NCBI GenBank assembly: GCA_938008425.1
Contig: CALLKH010000127.1
Location: forward strand, 1 to 6,335
DNA: 6,335 nucleotides
Direction of reading: 5' to 3'
Source: an uncultured Planctomycetaceae bacterium
GTDB taxonomy: Bacteria; Planctomycetota; Phycisphaerae; UBA1845; UTPLA1
Shown: positions 1 through 5,056 of the stretch, in pieces
Position numbering within the stretch: the first letter of the stretch is position 1
Layout: the number at the start of each line of letters is the position of its first letter
Position numbers and translations under genes: made by a program
Notes under the pieces: model-generated
What the model saw: the letters and a program-made list of their open reading frames with translations, nothing else
Told to the model about the DNA's origin: nothing
The model's database searches: none

Positions 1-53
1 ACATCGTCGCAACTCGATTTTCCGAACCTGTGCCGATTGAGCCTGTGCGATAA
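1..53 (+). CDS. Possible C-terminal tail of an upstream gene (partial)
   Basis: The third forward frame is open from the window start and reads IVATRFSEPVPIEPVR, then stops at TAA 51-53. The last base of that stop is the first base of the phosphatase ATG, giving a TAATG overlap, which is a common arrangement for translationally coupled genes. Only about 16 residues are visible, no domain can be named, and the first forward frame is also open here. The call rests on the stop/start overlap and on the absence of any other start for the phosphatase. A chance open stretch is a real alternative. Confidence 0.3.
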   Translation, partial: IVATRFSEPVPIEPVR

Positions 54-790
54 TGCATCGAATACGCTGTTCCGAAATCTGGGGCGGGATCAAGAACGAA
101 GACCTCGACGTCTGCTCCGCCGGGCTCTGCGCCAGTCTCTATTCCGGCGCGCGCGGCGGCGATCAGGGCGGCGACGCGTATTACTTCTCCGTCTGCGGCT
201 CCGACATGCTTACGCGACTGGCCCTCGCCGACGTCTGCGGCCACGGCGCGGCCGTCAGCGAGATCAGCACATGGGTCTATGACTCCCTCGCGAAATACAT
301 GAACGAACTGGATCAGCCCGCAATGATGGGCGGCTTGAATGATCTCGTCGCCGGGCGCGGCTTCAAGGCGCTCACCACTGCCGTGATGGTGTCCTATTAC
401 ACCCGCACCGGCAAGCTCTATTACACCTGCGCCGGGCACCCGCCGATGCTCTCGCGCGGCCTCGATGGCCGCTGGCGCGAGGTGTCCCTGCCCGACTCAC
501 ACGATCCGCGCAACATGCCGCTCGGCGTCATGCCCGGCATCGGCTACGACATGCGCGAACTTTCCTACCACCCCGGCGACCAACTGCTCCTCTACAGCGA
601 CGGCATCATCGAGGCCCCCTCGCCCGATGGCGAACTCTTCGGCTCCCAGCGACTCGTCGCCGCGCTCGACGAACTCGACGCGGCCGCGCCGATGGAACTC
701 AAGGAATCGCTCCTCGGCCGCATCCGCGACTGGACCGGCGGCTCGCTGGCACACGACGACGTGACGGTGGTGGCGATTCAGTTGGAGTAG
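53..790 (+). CDS. PP2C-family serine/threonine phosphatase, SpoIIE/RsbU type
   Basis: This 245-residue protein is almost entirely one SpoIIE-type PP2C phosphatase domain. Enzymes of this family use two metal ions to remove phosphate from serine or threonine, typically on anti-sigma-factor antagonists in partner-switching pathways. The family motifs appear in order: GGDQGGDAYYF (metal Asp 41), LALADVCGHG (Asp 60), AGHPP at 127-131, PLG at 156-158, LLYSDGI (Asp 183) and the closing HDDVTVV (Asp 235 and 236). In the first motif the usual second Asp of GGDxYD is Tyr, but the metal-binding Asp is kept. The start at 53 is fixed by an in-frame TGA at 38-40 with no other ATG, GTG or TTG between. No receiver, GAF, PAS or membrane segment is attached, so input must come from a separate protein. 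The short N-terminus (CSEIWGG) resembles planctomycete members I recall. The substrate is not identifiable here. Confidence 0.9.
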   Translation: MHRIRCSEIWGGIKNEDLDVCSAGLCASLYSGARGGDQGGDAYYFSVCGSDMLTRLALADVCGHGAAVSEISTWVYDSLAKYMNELDQPAMMGGLNDLVAGRGFKALTTAVMVSYYTRTGKLYYTCAGHPPMLSRGLDGRWREVSLPDSHDPRNMPLGVMPGIGYDMRELSYHPGDQLLLYSDGIIEAPSPDGELFGSQRLVAALDELDAAAPMELKESLLGRIRDWTGGSLAHDDVTVVAIQLE

Positions 791-820
791 AAAGCGATTC
801 TCCAGGAGTACGAATCCAAC

Positions 821-860
821 GGGTGCCCCAGGGTGTACTCACCCTGGGTTCACGATTATT
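821..860 (+). repeat. Left REP-like hairpin repeat of the RAYT element
   Basis: The 40-bp repeat begins GGGTGCC and ends CGATTATT. It contains a perfect 9-bp stem, CCCAGGGTG (827-835) with CACCCTGGG (840-848), around a TACT loop. The reverse complement of 1540-1579 matches it at 38 of 40 positions. A short conserved 5' foot (GGGTGC) ahead of a hairpin is the layout of REP sequences recognised by RAYT proteins, so this is a likely transposase binding or cleavage site. It could also act as a weak transcription barrier after the phosphatase gene, but no T-run follows. Confidence 0.8.
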
Positions 861-907
861 CTGGCATGGTCGTGACACATCAATTGCGACCCCATAGAAT
901 CCTGTGA

Positions 908-1489
908 ATGCCCTATCGATTACACCGAATCGACGAACCGGGCCACATTCATTTCTGGACCATCTCCTGCTATCGCAGACTCTCATTCCTCTGGCACGAC
1001 GCGATGAAGCATGTTGTCGTAGACGGTTTTCGACTGCTGCAGAACGAATTCCGCATTTGCATGATCGCTTACGTCGTGATGCCGGAGCACATGCACTTTA
1101 TTCTCTATCCCCACCCTCCGGGCGACGACAGGCCGATTCCCATTTCGACGCTGCTGCACCGATTAAAGATGCACATCGCGGTCAAAGGCAAAGAGCGGCT
1201 GCGGCAAATCTGGCGCGTTCGGCGATGCCTCTGGTGCGATCCGCTCAATCGTTGGGCGCGAGGGGAATTCTCAAAGCAGAACATCTTCAACATCCGGGGC
1301 CACGACTTCAACATCACTCGGCATGACACACTTCTGGAGAAGATCGATTACTGCCATAAGAACCCCGTAGCGCGCGGACTCGTCGATGACGCGGGGGATT
1401 GGCGATGGAGCAGCTTTCGATTCTACGAGTGTGACGATCGGTCAGTGATTGCAATGGATTGGAATGGTCGGTGGCCCGTTATCTGGTAA
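908..1489 (+). CDS. REP-associated tyrosine transposase (RAYT, Y1/HUH family)
   Basis: The 193-residue protein belongs to the IS200-like Y1 transposase superfamily. These enzymes nick single-stranded DNA with a tyrosine and form a 5'-phosphotyrosine intermediate at hairpin ends. The HUH metal-binding motif is MPEHMHFIL, with His 61 and His 63. The catalytic tyrosine is Tyr 148 in KIDYCHKNPV. It is followed by the RAYT signature GLVDDAGDWRWSSFRFY (157-173), equivalent to the DWxWSS block that separates RAYTs from plain IS200 TnpA. Length and motif order are complete, so the gene looks intact and potentially active. ATG 908 is preferred because MPYRLHR is a typical opening. No clear Shine-Dalgarno sequence is visible, though a TAGAAT lies at 895-900. 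The flanking inverted hairpin repeats are its probable substrates. Family membership is secure; current activity is inferred. Confidence 0.92.
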   Translation: MPYRLHRIDEPGHIHFWTISCYRRLSFLWHDAMKHVVVDGFRLLQNEFRICMIAYVVMPEHMHFILYPHPPGDDRPIPISTLLHRLKMHIAVKGKERLRQIWRVRRCLWCDPLNRWARGEFSKQNIFNIRGHDFNITRHDTLLEKIDYCHKNPVARGLVDDAGDWRWSSFRFYECDDRSVIAMDWNGRWPVIW

Positions 1490-1499
1490 GCGCTTCATG

Positions 1500-1521
1500 C
1501 CGCAGAGCTTACCCTCTGCGG
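1500..1521 (+). repeat. Hairpin just downstream of the RAYT gene
   Basis: CCGCAGAG (1500-1507) pairs perfectly with CTCTGCGG (1514-1521) around a 6-nt loop, 10 bp after the transposase stop. The arms differ in sequence from the outer REP-like repeats, although the total span of 22 nt is the same. No T-run follows, so it is not a classical intrinsic terminator. It may still help end the transposase transcript, or it may be a divergent REP-type hairpin. Confidence 0.55.
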
Positions 1522-1539
1522 AGCAACCAGTCATGATGA

Positions 1540-1579
1540 AATAATCGAGAACCCAGAGTGAGTACACCCTGGGGCACCC
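1540..1579 (-). repeat. Right REP-like hairpin repeat of the RAYT element (inverted)
   Basis: Read on the minus strand this is the same 40-bp repeat as at 821-860, with two differences (C to T in the second stem arm, A to T near the AT-rich end). On the plus strand the stem is CCCAGAGTG (1552-1560) with CACCCTGGG (1565-1573), so one of the nine pairs is non-Watson-Crick. The inverted placement around the transposase gene is what defines the element ends. Confidence 0.8.
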
Positions 1580-1683
1580 ATCAACATGGTTTCTTCTCAC
1601 CCAACGATTTCACCCCATCCCCCCATCCCGCTAAAATCAACCCCAACTCAAAATCGAACCCAACCCCTGTCATCGAGAACCCC

Positions 1684-2274
1684 GTGACTCCGCTCGTCCC
1701 ACCCTTCCGACCAGCCAATGCTGACGACGCCAATGAGATGGCCGAGCTCGTCAACATCTCCGGCGACGGCCTGCCGCTCTACATCTGGGCGAGTTTCGCC
1801 AAGGCTGGCCAAACCGCCTGGGATGTCGGCCGCGAACGGGCCCGGCTCGGCCTCGGCGGATTCGCGTATCCACACACCGTCGTTCGCGACGTGGACGGCA
1901 AGGCGGCCGCGTGCCTGATCGGCTACCCGCCCGGCGATGAAGCGAAGCCGATCGGCGATGACACCCCCGCGCCCCTTGCGCCGCTCATCGAACTGGGAAA
2001 CCTCGTCCCCGACGCCTGGTACCTCAACGTCCTCGCGACCTTCCCCGAGCACCGCGGAAAAGGCTACGCCGCCGAGCTTCTTCGAATCGCCGAATCGCGC
2101 GCCCGCGACTGCGGCTGCAGACGCATGGCCCTGATCATGTCCGACGCCAATGACGCCGCACGGCGACTCTACGAGCGACAGGGCTTCAGGGTTCATGCGA
2201 CCCGGCCGATCGTGAAGAATGGGTGGAAGCACGACGGCCGCAACTGGGTACTGATGGTTCGAGAGTTGACGTAG
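1684..2274 (+). CDS. GNAT-family N-acetyltransferase
   Basis: Starting at GTG 1684 gives 196 residues of a GNAT fold, which transfers an acetyl group from acetyl-CoA to an amine. The strand-4 motif reads WYLNVLATFPEHRGKGYAAELL, with the pyrophosphate-binding R-G-K-G-Y-A at about 124-129. The C-terminal signature NDAARRLYERQGFRV (156-170) is also typical. The frame stays open upstream to a GTG at 1558, but that start lies inside the right REP-like repeat and would add 42 Pro/Asn/Ser-rich residues with no family character. Translation from 1684, just before PPFRPANADDANEMAELV (a normal GNAT opening), is therefore preferred. No good Shine-Dalgarno sequence precedes it. An insert at about 81-103 (PPGDEAKPIGDDTPAPLAP) is longer than in minimal GNATs. 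The substrate cannot be told from sequence. Two consecutive TAG stops end the gene. Confidence 0.82.
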   Translation: MTPLVPPFRPANADDANEMAELVNISGDGLPLYIWASFAKAGQTAWDVGRERARLGLGGFAYPHTVVRDVDGKAAACLIGYPPGDEAKPIGDDTPAPLAPLIELGNLVPDAWYLNVLATFPEHRGKGYAAELLRIAESRARDCGCRRMALIMSDANDAARRLYERQGFRVHATRPIVKNGWKHDGRNWVLMVRELT

Positions 2275-2343
2275 TAGGCGGGCTGCGAATGCCGTAAGCT
2301 ACAACAGCGCCGCAGGCTTTACGCGACCAAACGAGGGAGTTTC

Positions 2344-2928
2344 ATGCCCCACATCCGCACCATCCCCGACGCCGACGCAACCGGCCAGCTCAGGGATCAA
2401 TACGTTGCCGCCATTCGTCGCGCGGGCAAGGTCTACAACATCGTCCGCATCATGTCGCTCAACGCGCCGGCCATGCGCGATTCGATGGCGCTTTACATCA
2501 CGCTCATGTACGGCCGTTCGCCGCTTCCGCGCTGGGTCCGCGAGTTGATCGCCACCGTCGTGAGTCGGTCGAATGCGTGCTTTTACTGAGTGCAGGCCCA
2601 CGCATCGGATCTCCGTGTTGAGATCCGCGATCGAGATGACGCCGACAAATTCGTTCACGCCGTGGTGCGCGACTGGCGGACGGCCGGCATCGAACCGCGC
2701 GAGACCGCCCTGCTGGAATTCGCCGAGAAGCTGACCCGAAGCCCGGAGCGATCGGCGGGCGACGACATTCAGCGTCTGCGCGACGCGGGCTGGGACGACA
2801 CCGCAATCCACGACGCGACGCAGATCATCGCGTACTTCAATTACATCAACCGAATCGCCGACGCCCTCGGCGTGGAACCGGAGCCCGGCGCGCCGGTCTG
2901 GGGCGGTATGTCACCGCCTTCGCACTGA
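2344..2928 (+). CDS. AhpD-like (carboxymuconolactone decarboxylase family) peroxidase-related selenoprotein, CxxU active site
   Basis: Read through the in-frame TGA at 2587-2589, the gene encodes 194 residues of the AhpD-like, peroxidase-related family. AhpD uses a Glu, CxxC, His proton relay in alkylhydroperoxidase activity. Here Glu 67 (WVRELIA) lies 12 residues before Cys 79, and the motif is C79-F-Y-U82-V-Q-A-H86, so the TGA replaces the second Cys. Both the E to C distance and CxxxxxxH match AhpD Glu118/Cys130/Cys133/His137. The half after the TGA carries conserved family sequence (ALLEFAEKLTRSPE, AYFNYINRIADALGVEPE) in the same frame, with no other interruption until TGA 2926-2928. A SECIS-like hairpin follows the TGA. 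The start has a good GAGGGAG at 2333-2339, 4 nt before ATG. Selenocysteine insertion is inferred; a Cys to stop point mutation is the alternative. It is a single-gene unit, tail-to-tail with the phosphoesterase. Confidence 0.85.
2601..2633 (+). promoter_or_regulatory. Candidate bacterial SECIS element
   Basis: CGGATCTC (2606-2613) pairs perfectly with GAGATCCG (2620-2627) around the loop CGTGTT (2614-2619). The stem can be extended, with small bulges, by 2601-2605 pairing with 2630-2633. The loop begins 24 nt after the TGA and its second base is G. Both fit the bacterial SECIS rules as I know them: apical loop roughly 16-37 nt downstream, and a G among the first two loop bases. Such a hairpin would bind SelB and deliver Sec-tRNA at the TGA. 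The final TGA at 2926-2928 has only 17 bp before the convergent gene's stop, and I saw no comparable hairpin in that gap. Confidence 0.75.
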
Positions 2929-2945
2929 AATCTCCTTAAGCCCGA

Positions 2946-3929
2946 TTATACCTTGGCGATCCAGCCATACGGGATGTACTCGCGATCGAAGGTCCCGTCG
3001 GTGTACAAGTTCACCACCGCGTAGCCCGCTTCGCACTCCTGGTGCGTGCCCTTCCACCAGTTGCCGCTGACCGCTCCATTGCAGAGATAGGTCACGCCGT
3101 TGTAATCCACCCGATCGACGAGATGCAGATGCCCGCTCAGGCAGACGCGAACATTTCGATGCTTGAAGAACAGATCCTTCAGCCGCCGCGTGTCGGTGTG
3201 CATCCATGCGGCCGGCACAGACCAGCCGTCCTTGTTCTCCAGTTCGCCATCGTAGAAGACACAGGCGGATAGAATCGGAATGTGCGAGAGGATGAGAATC
3301 GGCGTGTCGCTCGGTGTCTTCTTCAGATTATCAACGAGCCATTCGTACTGCGGCTCATCCAGCTTGCCGACATAACCCTCGCCCGACGGGAACACGCTGT
3401 CGAGCACAATGAAATGCCAGCCGGCTCGATCAAAGCTGCGGTATCGCTCGGGCAGTTTCATCGCCTCGAGCGCCCATTTCTTGCCGTATCGATCTTCCGC
3501 ACCCGTACATTCACTCTTCGTCTTGTTCCAACCCCAGACATCGTGATTGCCGATGCACGACTCGACCGGCAGGGAACAGTCAGTGCGAATGACGTTGTGC
3601 CACAGGTCCCATTGCTGCTTCGTCCGATCCCGACCGACCGCAAATGCGTCCATGATCGCATCGCCGCCGTTGAGAATCAGGTCGGGGCGATCTTTCAGTG
3701 ACTGAACGTGGTGCAGGCACGCGGCAAACCCCTTCGCCGCCTCTCGCTCCGGCTGGATGTGAACATCCGTCAGGTGAGCGATGCGAAGGGCGCGCTTTCG
3801 AATCGCTTTTTGCGCGGCCGGCGTCATCGTCGGCTCGGCGAATGAAACCCCGGCATCAAATCCGACCATACCGAGTGCAGCCGCCCCGATGCCCGTCCGA
3901 ATGAAATCGCGACGTGAAACCTTGTCCAT
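2946..3929 (-). CDS. Tat-exported calcineurin-like metallophosphoesterase
   Basis: From ATG 3929 the protein has 327 residues. The N-terminus carries a twin-arginine signal (SRRDFI at 5-10, then a hydrophobic stretch to about 24) with a plausible cleavage after SFA at 29-31, so it is probably folded with its metals in the cytoplasm and exported. The PF00149 two-metal centre is complete: LTDVH (Asp 55, His 57), NGGD (Asp 90), GNHD (Asn 128, His 129), SHIP (His 216) and GHLH (His 267, His 269). It should hydrolyse phosphomonoesters or phosphodiesters outside the cytoplasm; the substrate is unknown. An ATG three codons upstream (3936-3938) is possible but abuts the Shine-Dalgarno-like site, so the shorter start is preferred. 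It is divergent from the MlaF/MCE pair and converges on the AhpD-like gene with a 17-bp gap. Confidence 0.9.
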   Translation of the reverse strand: MDKVSRRDFIRTGIGAAALGMVGFDAGVSFAEPTMTPAAQKAIRKRALRIAHLTDVHIQPEREAAKGFAACLHHVQSLKDRPDLILNGGDAIMDAFAVGRDRTKQQWDLWHNVIRTDCSLPVESCIGNHDVWGWNKTKSECTGAEDRYGKKWALEAMKLPERYRSFDRAGWHFIVLDSVFPSGEGYVGKLDEPQYEWLVDNLKKTPSDTPILILSHIPILSACVFYDGELENKDGWSVPAAWMHTDTRRLKDLFFKHRNVRVCLSGHLHLVDRVDYNGVTYLCNGAVSGNWWKGTHQECEAGYAVVNLYTDGTFDREYIPYGWIAKV

Positions 3930-3938
3930 GATTCGCAT

Positions 3939-3945
3939 CTCCCTT
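3939..3945 (-). promoter_or_regulatory. Shine-Dalgarno site deciding the phosphoesterase start
   Basis: On the minus strand AAGGGAG occupies these positions. It ends directly against the first possible ATG (3936-3938), leaving no spacer, but is 9 nt from the second ATG (3927-3929). This favours the start encoding MDKVSRRDF over the one encoding MRIMDK. Confidence 0.6.
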
Positions 3946-3975
3946 CATCATGCACCTGGAAGTCAGCCGCGACCT

Positions 3976-4004
3976 ATCGTTACCCATCGGACCGGCAAAT
4001 TCAA
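3976..4004 (-). promoter_or_regulatory. Weak candidate promoter for the phosphoesterase
   Basis: On the minus strand TTGAAT (plus 3999-4004) and AACGAT (plus 3976-3981) are separated by 17 bp, matching sigma-70 consensus at 4 and 3 of 6 positions. The position inside the divergent spacer, upstream of the phosphoesterase start, is sensible, but matches this weak are common by chance. Confidence 0.25.
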
Positions 4005-4055
4005 TCATGGAGTCCTCGGGTAAGCTTCTCAATCTCCGGTCGCACTGAGCCTGGC

Positions 4056-4084
4056 TTTCAATCGCACGGACAGCCGTTTAGAAT
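4056..4084 (+). promoter_or_regulatory. Weak candidate promoter for the MlaF/MCE operon
   Basis: TTTCAA (4056-4061) and TAGAAT (4079-4084) are exactly 17 bp apart. The -10-like box matches consensus at 5 of 6 positions and the -35-like box at 3 of 6. It lies about 94 bp ahead of the ATP-binding gene, in the spacer that also serves the divergent phosphoesterase. It is a positional candidate only. Confidence 0.3.
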
Positions 4085-4177
4085 CAACTGCTGACCGTCG
4101 CGGACCCTTTCTTGTGCGACGCGCAAGTTCGGGAGAAGTCCCGCGTCGTTCCCATTCGGCCGAGCGAGCGTACCGAT

Positions 4178-5056
4178 ATGCAGGATGTCGTCATCTCGAT
4201 CGAAGGCCTGCGAAAGTCCTTCACGGATCATCGCGGAAACGATGTCGTCGTGCTCGACGACATCACCTTCGACGTGCGCCGCGGTGAGACCCTCGTCATC
4301 ATGGGCGGCAGCGGCTGCGGCAAGAGCACCCTGCTCAACTGCCTGATCGGCGAATACGACGTCGCGGTGGGCAGAATCCTCTACAAGACCAAGGACATGC
4401 CCGAGCCGCGAAACATTGTCGGCATGGACGAACGCAGCCTCAACGCGATCCGCAAACGGTTCGGCATCCTCTTTCAGAGCGGCGCGCTGTTCAATTCCAT
4501 GACCCTGGCGGAAAATGTCGCCCTGCCCCTTCGCGAGCACAGCTACGTCGATCCGACGATCATCGACATCGTCGTCAAGATAAAACTCCAGCAGGTTCAC
4601 ATGCTGCCGCACCGCGACAAGCTGCCGTCGCAGCTTTCGGGCGGCCAGAAAAAACGCGCCGGGCTCGCCCGCGCCACCGTGCTCGATCCGGAGATTCTCT
4701 TCTACGACGAGCCGTCGGCCGGCCTCGATCCCGTCACCAGCGCCGCGATCGACGATCTGATTATCGACCTGTCGAAGAAACTGGCCGTCACGAGTATTGT
4801 CGTCACGCACGAAATGGATTCGGCCTTTCGCATCGCCGACCGCATGGTCATGCTGGACAAGGGAAAAGTCCTCAAAATCGGCACGCGCGCGGATTTCGAG
4901 GCGCTGCGCGATACGCCGGTGGACCAGTTGACCTCCGACGCCGACAAGCTGATGGGCCAGTTTCTCAACGGCCGAACCGAAGGCCCGCTCACCGATTCGG
5001 ACGGCATGACGGAGTATGAAAAGCTGCTCGTCCCGTCAGGAAAGCCGCAATACTGA
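4178..5056 (+). CDS. mlaF: ABC transporter ATP-binding protein, MlaF family
   Basis: This 292-residue protein is the ATPase of an Mla/Mce-type lipid transporter, which moves phospholipid between inner and outer membrane. All ABC motifs are intact: Walker A GGSGCGKST (43-51), Q-loop with Gln 100, signature LSGGQ (153-157), Walker B ILFYDE (173-178), D-loop SAGLD (180-184) and H-loop His 211. The block FQSGALFNSMTLAENVALPLRE and the LSGGQKKRAGLARA form are diagnostic of the MlaF/Mkl group. The C-terminus runs about 60 residues beyond the H-loop region, ending in YEKLLVPSGKPQY. ATG 4178 is chosen because homologous sequence begins there (VISIEGLRKSF); an upstream in-frame TTG at 4112 adds 22 unrelated residues. 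No clear Shine-Dalgarno sequence is present. The stop overlaps the next ATG by one base. The permease partner MlaE is not upstream. Confidence 0.92.
   Translation: MQDVVISIEGLRKSFTDHRGNDVVVLDDITFDVRRGETLVIMGGSGCGKSTLLNCLIGEYDVAVGRILYKTKDMPEPRNIVGMDERSLNAIRKRFGILFQSGALFNSMTLAENVALPLREHSYVDPTIIDIVVKIKLQQVHMLPHRDKLPSQLSGGQKKRAGLARATVLDPEILFYDEPSAGLDPVTSAAIDDLIIDLSKKLAVTSIVVTHEMDSAFRIADRMVMLDKGKVLKIGTRADFEALRDTPVDQLTSDADKLMGQFLNGRTEGPLTDSDGMTEYEKLLVPSGKPQY

Larger units (their letters stand above)
821..1579 (+). mobile_element. RAYT element: Y1 transposase gene bounded by inverted REP-like repeats
   Basis: The unit is 759 bp. It consists of a left 40-bp repeat (821-860), the transposase gene (908-1489), a third hairpin (1500-1521) and a right 40-bp repeat (1540-1579) in opposite orientation to the left one. 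Outside the repeats the two flanks no longer match, so these positions are the natural ends. The left flank ends the phosphatase region and the right flank leads into the GNAT gene. No convincing target-site duplication is seen, as expected for single-strand HUH transposition. It is best described as a REP-associated tyrosine transposase locus. Such loci are often domesticated and mobilise the small repeats rather than themselves, so present mobility of the whole unit is uncertain. Confidence 0.75.

Noticed and set aside
796..816. Short dyad GATTC...GAATC after the phosphatase stop
   Set aside because: The stem is only 5 bp plus a poor inner CTCC/GGAG, with no T-run, so it is indistinguishable from chance.
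814..1585. Possible target-site duplication outside the RAYT repeats (ATCCAAC on the left, ATCAAC on the right)
   Set aside because: The match is short and imperfect, the two copies sit at different distances from the repeat ends, and HUH/Y1 transposition does not normally generate duplications.
2292..2324. Imperfect hairpin (CCGTAAGC with GCTTTACGC) between the GNAT and AhpD-like genes
   Set aside because: It needs a bulge, has a 16-nt loop and no T-run. It is too weak to call a terminator or riboswitch.
2590..2928. Independent 112-residue gene starting at GTG 2590
   Set aside because: It begins immediately after the TGA, has no ribosome binding site of its own, and starts in the middle of the AhpD active-site motif. 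It is the second half of the 2344-2928 gene.
2929..2945. Shared bidirectional terminator between the convergent AhpD-like and phosphoesterase genes
   Set aside because: The gap is only 17 bp and contains no inverted repeat.
4058..4810. Long minus-strand open frame (250 codons) opposite the MlaF gene
   Set aside because: It is a shadow of the strongly supported MlaF coding frame in GC-rich DNA. Its translation shows no family motifs.
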